A stretch of DNA of 64,000 nt from Ancylomarina sp048268005 (GTDB taxonomy: Bacteria > Bacteroidota > Bacteroidia > Bacteroidales > Marinifilaceae): positions 62,001 through 126,000 of the forward strand of contig JBLWWJ010000006.1 of the NCBI GenBank assembly GCA_048268005.1. Direction: 5' to 3'. Below, one piece after another: positions 1 to 8,828 of the stretch. The notes under the pieces were generated by a model, which was not told the DNA's origin, did no database searches, and saw nothing but the letters and a program-made list of their open reading frames with translations. A program made the position numbers and the translations under genes. The first letter of the stretch is position 1. Every line of letters begins with the position of its first letter.

Positions 1-699
1 GAGAAAACACTGGAAACATCAGAGCGTTCAACGGGAGAAAGAATTTTAGGTGAAGATCCCAAAACAGGTAAAGTCATTCTTGTACGTATTGGTCGTTATG
101 GTCCAATGGCTCAGCTAGGCGAAAGCGCAGAAGGAGATGAAGAGAAGCCTAAGTTTGCCAGTTTAAGAACTGGTCAGCATCTTGAAACGATAACCTTAGA
201 AGAGGCTATTGACTTATTTAAGTTACCAAGAGACTTGGGCCTTTATGAAGACAAAAAGGTTGTTGTGGCTATTGGTCGATTTGGTCCTTATGTACGCCAC
301 GATGGTAAATTTGCATCCTTACACAAGGATGTGGATGACCCAATGACTATCAATTTGGAGCGAGCAATTGTTTTGGTTGAAGAAAAACGCGAAAAGGATC
401 GCTTAAAACATATTAAATCCTTTGAAGAGGATGCAGAACTTCAAATTTTGAACGGACGCTGGGGGCCATATATTTCTTATCAAAAAGAAAATTACAGATT
501 GGCTAAGGACGTTGATCCTAAATCTCTTTCGTTCGAAGATTGTTTGAAAATAATTAAGGATACGCCTCAAAAGAAGAAAAAAACAACAGCGGCTAAGAAA
601 ACGACAGCTGCAAATAAGAAGGCACCGGTTAAGAAAAAAACGACGGTCAAAAAGAAAACAACGACAAAGAAAACAACGGCTGCAAAAAAGAAAGAATAA
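1..699 (+). CDS. topA: DNA topoisomerase I, C-terminal part (5' truncated by window)
   Basis: The reading frame is open from base 1, so this is the C-terminal 232 residues of a gene that begins outside the window. It holds repeats of the type found at the C-terminus of Bacteroidota topoisomerase I: a glycine-tyrosine-glycine-proline motif (IGRYGP, IGRFGPYV, NGRWGPYI) occurs three times, each followed by a short segment containing F-A-S-L or similar. The last 45 or so residues are almost only Lys, Thr and Ala, a basic DNA-binding tail common in this family. The enzyme relaxes negative supercoils; the catalytic Tyr lies upstream and is not visible. A strong terminator follows. The identification rests on the repeats and tail only. 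Confidence 0.88.
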   Translation, partial: EKTLETSERSTGERILGEDPKTGKVILVRIGRYGPMAQLGESAEGDEEKPKFASLRTGQHLETITLEEAIDLFKLPRDLGLYEDKKVVVAIGRFGPYVRHDGKFASLHKDVDDPMTINLERAIVLVEEKREKDRLKHIKSFEEDAELQILNGRWGPYISYQKENYRLAKDVDPKSLSFEDCLKIIKDTPQKKKKTTAAKKTTAANKKAPVKKKTTVKKKTTTKKTTAAKKKE

Positions 700-730
700 T
701 CTTTTTTTAGAGGATATTAAATAGCTTAGG

Positions 731-765
731 AATCCAACGATATTGTTTCGTTGGATTTTTTTTTT
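731..765 (+). terminator. Rho-independent terminator after topA
   Basis: A 10-bp perfect stem (AATCCAACGA / TCGTTGGATT) with a 7-nt loop is followed by a run of T. It sits 31 bases after the topA stop. Confidence 0.85.
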
Positions 766-847
766 GAATTTAATTGGCAATAAATACGATGAATTTCAGG
801 AAAATTGTAATTTTATATCATGGTTGTTTGAATGTAAAATATGTGTT

Positions 848-875
848 TTGTTTGACTAATGCATCCTCTACTTTG
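848..875 (+). promoter_or_regulatory. Possible Bacteroidota-type promoter for porP-gldKLMN
   Basis: TTG (848-850), an 18-nt spacer, then TACTTTG (869-875). This is close to the Bacteroidota consensus TTG-N19-21-TAnnTTTG but one base short in the -7 box. It would give a leader of about 75 nt before porP. Suggestive only. Confidence 0.35.
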
Positions 876-956
876 ATGAAGCTTGTATAAGATGAATTTT
901 ATTGCTTACTTTACAACAAACCAGATTATCATTAGTACGGCATCTGTTTCTAATTT

Positions 957-1874
957 ATGAGAAGGATATTTTTCATCATATTGGCTGTCGGGATAAGTGT
1001 AGTTTCTAAAGCTCAACAAGATCCTCAGTTCAGTCAAAATATGTATAATTTACTCACTTTTAACCCTGCATTTGCAGGTATTGGTGATGAAATGACAGGA
1101 TCCATTATCAACCGCCAGCAATGGATAGGCTTTGATGATGCACCCGTGTCTACGGCTTTCAATGGAAATATTCCATTGAAAATAGGACGTAGAATGCATG
1201 GTTTGGGTTTAACAGTAATGAGTGATAAGTTGGGGATTGAAAATAAAACCAATATCAAGTTTCAATACGCTTATCAGTTTAAAATATTTAATGGTATCTT
1301 GAATGCAGGCTTAAGTGTTGGACTGCAAAATAATGCTTTAAAAGGAGAGTGGATAGCCTTAGATGATAATGATGATCTTTTAACAGACGGAAGTATTGAT
1401 GCCAGTAAAATGGTTTTTGATGCCGGTTTAGGCTTTTATTATAGAAGTAAAACATTATATTTAGGTGCATCAACGACTCATATCAATAAGCCAAACGTGG
1501 CTTATAATGAAAGTATTGAAACCTATTTGTATAGGCATTATTATTTTATGGGTGGATATAAGCATGCTTTGTCCCACCAAATTGATATTATACCATCGTT
1601 TTTTGTGAAAACAGATGCGATAAGTACACAATATGATATCAATACGAATGTTGTATACAATAAAAAATACCGTGGTGGCGTTTCCTATAGAGTAGACGAC
1701 GCTTTTGTTTTTTTAGTTGGAATATTATTAAAGAATGGTCTAGATATAGGTGTAGCTTATGATGTTTCTGTATCGGATATTAAAAAGCCTTCATTAGAAT
1801 TTATGTTGGCTTATCATTTTACACCAAGTCTAATTAAGCGTAAGCAGAAATATAAGAGTATTCGCTTTTTGTAG
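957..1874 (+). CDS. porP: Type IX secretion system outer-membrane protein, PorP/SprF family
   Basis: A 305-residue protein with a signal peptide (MRRIFFIILAVGISVVSKAQ) followed at once by the family signature QDPQFSQNMYNLLTFNPAFAG. The rest alternates Gly and aromatic residues as expected for an outer-membrane beta-barrel of the PorP/SprF family, whose members attach partners to the GldK/GldN ring or anchor surface adhesins. It lies directly upstream of gldK in the same order as the porPKLMN operon of Porphyromonas, so this is probably the T9SS core PorP and not one of the many SprF paralogues. Length is usual. It starts at the only ATG in front of the signal peptide. Confidence 0.93.
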   Translation: MRRIFFIILAVGISVVSKAQQDPQFSQNMYNLLTFNPAFAGIGDEMTGSIINRQQWIGFDDAPVSTAFNGNIPLKIGRRMHGLGLTVMSDKLGIENKTNIKFQYAYQFKIFNGILNAGLSVGLQNNALKGEWIALDDNDDLLTDGSIDASKMVFDAGLGFYYRSKTLYLGASTTHINKPNVAYNESIETYLYRHYYFMGGYKHALSHQIDIIPSFFVKTDAISTQYDINTNVVYNKKYRGGVSYRVDDAFVFLVGILLKNGLDIGVAYDVSVSDIKKPSLEFMLAYHFTPSLIKRKQKYKSIRFL

Positions 1875-1919
1875 AAGAAAATGTATTAAAAATCAGTGCC
1901 TAGCACGAATCATAGAGTT

Positions 1920-3254
1920 ATGAATAAACTTATTGTATTTATCGGAGTTGTTTTACTAATAGGATTGTTTAGCTGCAGTCGTAGAAATGAAGGTGGCGAA
2001 TTGGTAGGAGCTTCTCAAAGAGGAAAATATATGGAACCTATTCCTCATGGTATGGTTCTTATTCCTAGTGGAAGTTTTACTCAGGGAATCAATGATCAGG
2101 ATGCAACCTGGGCATTGAATTCACAATCTAAACGTGTTTCTGTCGCATCTTTCTGGATGGATGAAACGGAGATTACGAATAATGAGTACCGTCAGTTTGT
2201 TGAGTGGGTGCGTGATTCTATTGCCAGAACCAAACTTGGTGAACAATTTGAAGAATTCCTAAATACTGAAGATGAGAACGGAAATCTTATAGAGCCTCCA
2301 ACACTTAATTGGGACAAAGAAATTGAGTGGGATAACGAGGAATATGCTGAACTTCTTGAGGAAATGTATGTGCCAGAGCATGAAAGATTTTCAAGCAGAA
2401 AAGAAATTGATGCAAGAAAAATGGTTTATTCTTTCCAATGGGTTGATTTTAAACAAGCAGCTCGATTATCAAACCGTTACAATAACGAAACGGGAGAATA
2501 CGAAGGTCTGGTTGATGATTATCAAGGAGGACGTAAAAGTATTGAAGACCGATCATCTTTTATCATTAAGGAGTCTTTGAATATCTACCCAGATACTTTA
2601 AGTTGGATACACGATTTTACTTATGCATATAATGAGCCTTTGACAGAACAATATTTCTGGCACCCAACTTTCGATGATTATCCTGTTGTGGGTGTAAGTT
2701 GGAAACAAGCACGTGCATTTTGTCGTTGGAGAACAGAATTCCATAATTCAGCACTAAGAAAACATGGGAAATATTCAGTTCCTGAATATCGATTGCCAAC
2801 AGAAACAGAATGGGAATATGCGGCTCGTGGAGGTATTGCTCTAAACCTTTATCCATGGGGAGGTGATTATACCCGTAATGAAAAGGGATGTTTCTTAGCC
2901 AACTTTAAACCACTAAGAGGAAATTATGTGGATGATGGTGGTTTTGTTACTCTAAGAGTAGGAACCTATGAGCCGAATGGTTATGGTTTGTATGATATGG
3001 CAGGTAATGTTGCGGAGTGGACTTCTGCTGTTTATGCAGAGTCAGCCTACAGCTTTACTCACGATATGAATCCAAACTATCAGTATAATGCACTACCAAG
3101 TGATCCTCCTGCTTTAAAAAGAAAAGTTGTAAGAGGTGGTTCATGGAAAGATGTTGGATATTTCCTTCAGTGTGGTGTTTCTAGTTACGAATATCAAGAT
3201 ACAGCTAAGTCATTTATTGGGTTCAGATGCGTTCGTACCCGTCATGTAAAATAA
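1920..3254 (+). CDS. gldK: Gliding motility / T9SS lipoprotein GldK (PorK)
   Basis: A formylglycine-generating-enzyme-like (SUMF1/FGE-sulfatase) lipoprotein of 444 residues. The start was set at ATG 1920, giving the lipoprotein signal MNKLIVF...LLIGLFSCS with Cys as the lipidation site; an upstream in-frame GTG at 1896 would add eight polar residues before it. Features seen: HGMVLIPSGSF near the mature N-terminus, WMDETEITNNEYRQFV, RLPTETEWEYAARGG, YDMAGNVAEWTS and VVRGGSW, all standard for the family. GldK forms, with GldN, a periplasmic ring under the outer membrane in the T9SS. It is 45 bases after porP and 31 before gldL, clearly one operon. Confidence 0.95.
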   Translation: MNKLIVFIGVVLLIGLFSCSRRNEGGELVGASQRGKYMEPIPHGMVLIPSGSFTQGINDQDATWALNSQSKRVSVASFWMDETEITNNEYRQFVEWVRDSIARTKLGEQFEEFLNTEDENGNLIEPPTLNWDKEIEWDNEEYAELLEEMYVPEHERFSSRKEIDARKMVYSFQWVDFKQAARLSNRYNNETGEYEGLVDDYQGGRKSIEDRSSFIIKESLNIYPDTLSWIHDFTYAYNEPLTEQYFWHPTFDDYPVVGVSWKQARAFCRWRTEFHNSALRKHGKYSVPEYRLPTETEWEYAARGGIALNLYPWGGDYTRNEKGCFLANFKPLRGNYVDDGGFVTLRVGTYEPNGYGLYDMAGNVAEWTSAVYAESAYSFTHDMNPNYQYNALPSDPPALKRKVVRGGSWKDVGYFLQCGVSSYEYQDTAKSFIGFRCVRTRHVK

Positions 3255-3285
3255 TTGCTAATAATACGATCCTAAATAAGTTATT

Positions 3286-4233
3286 ATGAATATTACCGAA
3301 TTAGTCGAATCTCCTAGGTGGAAAAGATTTATGGGTTATGTGTATGGTTGGGGTGCTTCTGTAGTACTCTTGGGAGCACTTTTTAAAATCCAACACTGGG
3401 CGCATGCAGGTACATTGCTAACTGTGGGTATGCTTACCGAGGTAATCATCTTTTTCTTTTCTGCTTTTGAACCACCACACGAAGAACCAGACTGGAGTTT
3501 GGTTTATCCGGAATTGATTGGTTTGGATCCTAGAGAAAGAGCAGGAGGACTTCAGATTGAAGGTTTAGATGAGTTACAATCATTCCTAGAGAATGTAAGT
3601 ATTGACTCTAATAAGCTGACAAATTTAAGTCAGGGCTTAGGTAAACTTTCTGATGCAGCCGAGCGTATTTCTGATATGTCAGAAGCTGCGGTAGCCACAG
3701 AGGGATATATCGAAACACTTAGAAATGCGAGTGAATCTGTAAGTACACTTTCTGATTCTTATAATTCTTCTTCACAAGATATTTCTGAATCGGCAACTCA
3801 ATTGAGTCAGTCATATAGTCAATTGGCATCGAATATTTCAAGCAATGGACAAGAATTTGCTGATAAAGTTCAGGAATCAGGTGATAATTTGTTGAATACT
3901 TACGAAGAGTTCAAGTCTAGTTTAAATGGCAATTTTTCACATATTACTGAGAGTGGTCAGAACTATGCTGAATCGATGTCAAGCTTAAATGAAAAATTAT
4001 CTTCTCTAAATTCAGTTTTTGAATTGCAGTTGAAGCATTCAAATGATCAAATAGATGAAGGTCGAAGAGTACAGGAGAATTTCAATGAAATTGTTGAGAA
4101 TTTAAATGTGACTCTTGATAACACTAAAGTATACCGACAAGAAACCGAGGCCTTGAACGAACGTTTATCTGCTTTGAATTCAGTGTATGGTAATATGTTG
4201 AGTGCTTTGGATATTAGTAAAAATAAAAATTAA
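3286..4233 (+). CDS. gldL: T9SS/gliding motor inner-membrane protein GldL (PorL)
   Basis: A 315-residue protein with two N-terminal transmembrane helices (about 18-36 and 43-62) and a long cytoplasmic part predicted to be coiled coil, rich in Ser, Asn and Gln. GldL forms a pentamer around a GldM dimer and is the proton-driven motor of T9SS and gliding. The charged or polar residues of the motor core are present: Y20, K34 and H37 in helix 1, and E52 in helix 2 (GMLTE), with E62 in the motif SAFEP after it. The family match is unambiguous from the sequence GALFKIQHW and SAFEPP. The C-terminal coiled coil is longer than in short GldL forms. Confidence 0.95.
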   Translation: MNITELVESPRWKRFMGYVYGWGASVVLLGALFKIQHWAHAGTLLTVGMLTEVIIFFFSAFEPPHEEPDWSLVYPELIGLDPRERAGGLQIEGLDELQSFLENVSIDSNKLTNLSQGLGKLSDAAERISDMSEAAVATEGYIETLRNASESVSTLSDSYNSSSQDISESATQLSQSYSQLASNISSNGQEFADKVQESGDNLLNTYEEFKSSLNGNFSHITESGQNYAESMSSLNEKLSSLNSVFELQLKHSNDQIDEGRRVQENFNEIVENLNVTLDNTKVYRQETEALNERLSALNSVYGNMLSALDISKNKN

Positions 4234-4262
4234 TACGGACTAAATTTTCTATTTAAGCTAAT

Positions 4263-5816
4263 ATGGGAGCATCGAATTGTAAAGAAACACCAAGGCAGAA
4301 AATGATCGGAATGATGTATTTATTCCTGACAGCAATGTTGGCGATAAATGTATCTAACGAAGTATTGGACGCTTTTACTATAATCGATAATGGTTTAGCA
4401 CAAACTGTTCGAACTTTTGAAGAAAAGAACCAGGTCATTTACGGTGATTTCAAAAGGGCTTTGGATGCTAATACTAAAAAGGTTCAGCCTTCTTGGGAAA
4501 AAGCAATGCAGATTCAAACTCAATCGAATGAGCTGTGTGAGCAATTACAAAACTATAAGCTTGATTTAGTAAAGATAGCAGATGGACCTGAAGGTAGATT
4601 GGATAGTATTCAAAAGAAGGATAATATCGATGTAGCCGCCCAATTAATGATTGTAGGGGGGAAAGGAAAAGAGTTGAAAAAACAAATTTCAGACTATAGA
4701 GAGCATATTTTAAATATGATTCCAGTTAAGGATAGCAAATTTAAACATGCTATTGCTGAGACTCTAAATACAAAAAATCCACCTAAGAAAAAACCTGATG
4801 ATCCGGCATATACCTGGGAATCGCAACAATTTGCACATATTCCTTTGGTAGGGGCTGTTACCTTATTGTCAAAGTTACAGACTGATATTCGTTCAGTAGA
4901 ATCAGATGTGGTGAAATACCTGTTCAATCAGATAGAAGCAGAATCGTTTCCATTCAATAAATTAAAGGCTCAGGTTATTGCTAAATCAAATTTTGTTTTG
5001 AAAGGTGACGTATACGAAGCTGAGGTTTTTCTTGCAGCTAGTGATACAACACAAAACCCTAGAATTACGCTTTCGAGAGGAGGAGAAATTAATAAATTTG
5101 ATCCAGATTCACGTCGTGGACTTTATTCACGCAAGGAAACTCAATTAGGGCCACAATCCTGGGGTGGAGTGGTTTATTATACAACACCATCAGGTGAAAC
5201 AAGAGATTATCCTTTTGAAGCTGAATATATCGTAAGTGAGCCTCAGGTTGTGGTATCACCAACTAAGATGAATGTTTTTTATGCTGGTGTTGATAATCCT
5301 GTTAGAGTCTCGGCTCCTGGTTTTACAATGGCTAATATTGATGCTACTGTGGATAATGGTGTACTTGTTAAAAGTGGAGAAGGTTATATTGCACGGCCCA
5401 AAGTTGTAGGTAAAGATGCCAATGTTACTGTAAAAGGTAAAATGGATGGAAAATGGCGTATCCTTAAGTCAGTTGGTTTTAGAGTAAAGCCTATTCCTGA
5501 TCCTGTTGCCATGGTTGCTGGGAAAAATGGAGGCTCTATCAATAAGAATTTATTGGCTATGCAAACGGGTGTTGATGCTGTTATGGATAATTTTGATTTT
5601 GATTTAAAATTTAAGATAAAGAGTTTTACGGTTTCAACCCAAGTAAAAGGGTTTACCAGAGATGAAAAATCAACTTCGGATTACTTTACGAAAGCTCAAA
5701 CCAAGTTGTTGAAAGGTTTAAGAAAGAATCAGAAAGTTTATATAGAGGATATTAAAGCTGTTGGACCAGATGGTTCAATTCGTAATCTTCCTGCAATATC
5801 GTTTAGAGTTAAGTAA
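4263..5816 (+). CDS. gldM: T9SS/gliding motor periplasmic shaft protein GldM (PorM)
   Basis: A 517-residue protein beginning with the family hallmark CKETPRQKMIGMMYLFLTAM: a short cytoplasmic tail, one transmembrane helix (about 14-34) that sits inside the GldL pentamer, and a long periplasmic part made of a helical domain (about 35-220) and later beta-rich domains (from about 225 to the end). In known structures the dimer spans the periplasm and touches the GldK-GldN ring, passing motor movement to it. The gene is 29 bases after gldL. Length matches the family (about 510-520). No truncation or missing segment was seen. Confidence 0.95.
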   Translation: MGASNCKETPRQKMIGMMYLFLTAMLAINVSNEVLDAFTIIDNGLAQTVRTFEEKNQVIYGDFKRALDANTKKVQPSWEKAMQIQTQSNELCEQLQNYKLDLVKIADGPEGRLDSIQKKDNIDVAAQLMIVGGKGKELKKQISDYREHILNMIPVKDSKFKHAIAETLNTKNPPKKKPDDPAYTWESQQFAHIPLVGAVTLLSKLQTDIRSVESDVVKYLFNQIEAESFPFNKLKAQVIAKSNFVLKGDVYEAEVFLAASDTTQNPRITLSRGGEINKFDPDSRRGLYSRKETQLGPQSWGGVVYYTTPSGETRDYPFEAEYIVSEPQVVVSPTKMNVFYAGVDNPVRVSAPGFTMANIDATVDNGVLVKSGEGYIARPKVVGKDANVTVKGKMDGKWRILKSVGFRVKPIPDPVAMVAGKNGGSINKNLLAMQTGVDAVMDNFDFDLKFKIKSFTVSTQVKGFTRDEKSTSDYFTKAQTKLLKGLRKNQKVYIEDIKAVGPDGSIRNLPAISFRVK

Positions 5817-5841
5817 TTCTTAACGCGAGAATTTAAAATCA

Positions 5842-5868
5842 TCGGTTTATTCAAATTATTTAAACCGA
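5842..5868 (+). other. Intergenic hairpin between gldM and gldN
   Basis: TCGGTTTA (5842-5849) and TAAACCGA (5861-5868) can pair as a perfect 8-bp stem with an 11-nt loop. No T-run follows, so it does not look like a full terminator. The gldM-gldN gap (122 bases) is the widest in the cluster. Confidence 0.5.
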
Positions 5869-5938
5869 GTTACTGAAGAATAGATTGTTTACTTATATCT
5901 AAGTGGGCATCTGCCTTGGACATAAAAATTATTTACGG

Positions 5939-6787
5939 ATGAAAAGGATTATATTTTTATTAGTCGGCTTAATCTTAATGGGTAGCTTTTCTCAATCAAA
6001 AGCACAGACAACTCCTACTAGTATATATGCTAAAAATCATACTAAGAACGAGAGACCGATTCCATATGCTCACATTCGTGAGGCGGATGTCATTTTTTCT
6101 AAATTAGTTTGGCGTGTTATTAACCTGCGCGAAAAGATGAATCAGCCTATGTATTATCCTACTGTTCCTATGGATGATAGATATAGTTTGATTGATCTAT
6201 TGATGTTTGGAATCGAAAATGAGGGCTTAACAGCTTATGATACAGATGATGATGAGTTTACAACGCCATTAGGTATTGAGGATATTCAAGATAAATTTGG
6301 CGCTGGAGTAGATACCATCAGACAGCAAAATAGAGAAACTGGACTGATGGAGACTAAGATTGTTCCTAAAACTATGAGTACCAATGAGGTGACTAAGTAT
6401 ATGGTAAAGGAACAATGGTTATTTGATAAGCAAAGTTCAACTATGAAAGTCAGAATCATTGGTTTATGTCCTATCCGTGAATATGTGAAAGAAGGGGATT
6501 CTGAACTTGATGGTTTACGTAAGAAGAAATTGTTTTGGATTTTCTTCCCAGAGGCGAGACAATTGTTGGCAACTCACGAGGTATTTAATCCATTTAACGA
6601 CGCAAGACGATTCTCTTATGATGATTTGTTTATGAAAAGACGCTTTACCAGTTATATTACGCAAGTTTCAAATGTACATGATAATAGAAGAGTTGATTCT
6701 TATACTGTTGGACTTCAAACGATGTTAGAGTCTGAAAAGATTAAGAACGATCTCTTAAATATGGAACATGATTTCTGGGAGTATTAA
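5939..6787 (+). CDS. gldN: Gliding motility / T9SS periplasmic protein GldN (PorN)
   Basis: A 282-residue secreted protein. ATG 5939 was chosen because it opens directly on a signal peptide (MKRIIFLLVGLILMGSFSQSKAQ); an in-frame GTG at 5903 would add 12 residues in front. GldN binds GldK to form the large periplasmic ring of the T9SS. Family features seen: IPYAHIREADVIFSKLVWRVINLREKMNQP, FYP-like MYYPTVPMDDRYSLIDLL, KEQWLFDKQSSTMKVRIIGLCPIREY and LFWIFFPEARQLLATHEVFNPFND. It closes the porP-gldKLMN cluster and is followed by a strong two-way terminator. Confidence 0.94.
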   Translation: MKRIIFLLVGLILMGSFSQSKAQTTPTSIYAKNHTKNERPIPYAHIREADVIFSKLVWRVINLREKMNQPMYYPTVPMDDRYSLIDLLMFGIENEGLTAYDTDDDEFTTPLGIEDIQDKFGAGVDTIRQQNRETGLMETKIVPKTMSTNEVTKYMVKEQWLFDKQSSTMKVRIIGLCPIREYVKEGDSELDGLRKKKLFWIFFPEARQLLATHEVFNPFNDARRFSYDDLFMKRRFTSYITQVSNVHDNRRVDSYTVGLQTMLESEKIKNDLLNMEHDFWEY

Positions 6788-6800
6788 GATATTATAAAGC

Positions 6801-6838
6801 AAAAAAAAGAGGAGCCTCCAGGCTCCTCTTTTTTTTTA
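6801..6838. terminator. Bidirectional terminator between gldN and the mannose-1-phosphate guanylyltransferase gene
   Basis: GAGGAGCC TCCA GGCTCCTC stem flanked by A-run on one side and T-run on the other, placed between convergent genes. It can end transcription in both directions. Confidence 0.9.
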
Positions 6839-7918
6839 AATGAACTTATTCTTTTTTGATACTTTAATGTCTCCTACGAAAGTTTTAATATCCTGCTCGT
6901 TTTCTTTTTTGCAGATCAGCAAGGTGTCTTCACTGTCGACAATAATGTAATCATTTATGCCCTGCACAACGACCAGTTTTTCTTTTGGAACCTTAATTAA
7001 ACAATTTTCAGAATCGTAAAGCATCACATTATCGCCTTGTACTGCATTCCCATAATCATCTTTGTTCGACCTGTCGTATAACGATCCCCATGTTCCAAGA
7101 TCGGACCAGCCGAAGTCGGCACAGTATACATGAACCTTATCTGATTTTTCCAGTATGCCATAATCAATTGAGATATTTTGGCACTCTGGATATATTTTAT
7201 CAATGAATTCTCTTTCTAGATTAGCATCGTGTATATCTTTTCCTTTTTCAAATAGACTGTCTACTTCAGGAAGGTATGTTTTAAATGATGCATCAATTGC
7301 TGAAAGTGACCAAATAAATATACCTGAATTCCAGAAAAAATCACCTGAGTTTAGGAAGACTTTAGCCAGATCTAAATTTGGTTTTTCTGTAAAGGTTTTA
7401 ACTTTAGAAATGCACTGTTCCACCTTGTTGTTTTCGACCTGTATGTAGCCATATCCCGTCTCTGGACGATTGGGTTTTAATCCTAGAGTAAGAAGCTTAT
7501 CGGTATCTTTTACGAAGTTGAATCCCTCGGAGATAACATTTAAAAATTCAGTCTCATTTGTAATTAAATGATCAGCTGGTGAAACAATAATCTGGGCATT
7601 CTGATTAAGTTGTTTTATTTTGTAATTAGCATAAGCAATGCATGGAGCGGTATTTCGCATGATAGGTTCAAGTAATACCTGTTCAGGCTTAAGTATAGGA
7701 AGCTGTTCCAATACTATGTCTCGATATTGCTCGTTGGTTACGATATAATAATTCTCAGCTGGACAAACAGAACTGAATCGCTCAAAAGTCATTTGAATCA
7801 GTGTTTTTCCTGTTCCAAGGATATCAAGAAACTGTTTCGGACTTTTTTGCTTACTTAGTGGCCAGAATCGTGAACCAATGCCACCAGCCATTATGACACA
7901 GTAATTATTTGAATTCAT
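6836..7918 (-). CDS. manC: Mannose-1-phosphate guanylyltransferase
   Basis: A 360-residue nucleotidyltransferase that makes GDP-mannose from mannose 1-phosphate and GTP, feeding lipopolysaccharide, capsule or glycoprotein sugars. The N-terminal pyrophosphorylase signature is complete (MAGGIGSRFWPLSKQKSPKQ), and SPADHLI, FTEKP, GDFFWNSGIFIWS, and SIDYGILEKSDKV are typical of the GMP family. The C-terminal part keeps a short left-handed beta region (SDLGTWGSLYD) but there is no phosphomannose isomerase domain, so this is the short monofunctional form usual in Bacteroidota. It is convergent with gldN and divergent from mlaE. Confidence 0.93.
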   Translation of the reverse strand: MNSNNYCVIMAGGIGSRFWPLSKQKSPKQFLDILGTGKTLIQMTFERFSSVCPAENYYIVTNEQYRDIVLEQLPILKPEQVLLEPIMRNTAPCIAYANYKIKQLNQNAQIIVSPADHLITNETEFLNVISEGFNFVKDTDKLLTLGLKPNRPETGYGYIQVENNKVEQCISKVKTFTEKPNLDLAKVFLNSGDFFWNSGIFIWSLSAIDASFKTYLPEVDSLFEKGKDIHDANLEREFIDKIYPECQNISIDYGILEKSDKVHVYCADFGWSDLGTWGSLYDRSNKDDYGNAVQGDNVMLYDSENCLIKVPKEKLVVVQGINDYIIVDSEDTLLICKKENEQDIKTFVGDIKVSKKNKFI

Positions 7919-8087
7919 TGTCGTGTGTTTTAGATATCTAAGCTGTGATTAAAAATCTCAATAGCTTTTTCTAAAATTACGCATTCAATTTTTGATTTCA
8001 AACTCTGATTTCGCAGTCAATGGCTTTTTATCATTCTACATGATAATTAAGGGATAATTGTTACTTTTATCATAAAATGTAGATCTT

Positions 8088-8828
8088 ATGAGTTTTATTG
8101 AAAATATAGGACATTACATCCTTTTTTTGAAGAGAGTTTTCTCGAAACCAGAAAGAGGACGCGTATTTTTTGCACAGATTATCAAAGAGATATATAAACT
8201 TGGAGTCAATTCCGTTGGGATTGTCGTTATTATCTCCGTCTTTATGGGAGCTGTTATCAGTCTTCAGACGGCTTATAATTTGGTGAATCCTTTATTACCT
8301 GATTATTTAGTTGGATATACCACACGGGAATCAATGATACTCGAGTTTTCGTCAACAATTGTCGGTTTAATTCTTGCCGGTAAAGTTGGTTCCAATATTG
8401 CTTCAGAGATTGGATCGATGCGAGTAACCGAACAGGTTGATGCTCTGGAAATAATGGGGGTAAACTCGGCAAGTTATCTGGTTTTACCTAAAATTATAGC
8501 TGCGGTATTTATTAATCCATTCCTATATGTGTTAAGTGTTTTTGTAGGTATCATGGGAGGTTTATTGGCTAGTTATATGGCCAATACTGTTAGTATAACA
8601 GACTTTATATATGGTGTCCAGTTTGGGCTTATCCCTTACTACCTGACTTACTCCTTGATTAAAACCATCGTTTTTGCATTTATCATTACCTCGGTACCTT
8701 CTTTTTATGGCTACTATGTATCCGGAGGAGCTTTGGAAGTTGGTAAAGCAAGTACCAAAGCCGTTGTAAATAGTAGTATTCTTATCTTGCTTGCTAATTT
8801 GATTCTCACTCAATTATTATTGAAATGA
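8088..8828 (+). CDS. mlaE: MlaE-family ABC transporter permease
   Basis: A 246-residue membrane protein with five or so hydrophobic helices. The MlaE hallmark region is present: LAGKVGSNIASEIGSMRVTEQVDALEIMGVNS, followed by YLVLPKIIAAVFINPFLYVLS. In other bacteria MlaE moves phospholipids between the two membranes to keep outer-membrane asymmetry, with MlaF as ATPase and MlaD as substrate-binding subunit. Here mlaE overlaps the next ATPase gene by four bases (ATGA), so the two are translationally coupled. No MlaD-like MCE gene is in the window; in Bacteroidota it is often encoded elsewhere. Confidence 0.92.
   Translation: MSFIENIGHYILFLKRVFSKPERGRVFFAQIIKEIYKLGVNSVGIVVIISVFMGAVISLQTAYNLVNPLLPDYLVGYTTRESMILEFSSTIVGLILAGKVGSNIASEIGSMRVTEQVDALEIMGVNSASYLVLPKIIAAVFINPFLYVLSVFVGIMGGLLASYMANTVSITDFIYGVQFGLIPYYLTYSLIKTIVFAFIITSVPSFYGYYVSGGALEVGKASTKAVVNSSILILLANLILTQLLLK

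Noticed and set aside
403..780. Long minus-strand frame over the Lys-rich tail of topA
   Set aside because: It is the reverse reading of an A-rich coding tail, gives a Cys/Phe/Arg-rich product and overlaps a well-supported gene.
1896..1919. GTG start for gldK giving eight extra residues
   Set aside because: The lipoprotein signal begins properly at ATG 1920; the extra residues are polar and would spoil it.
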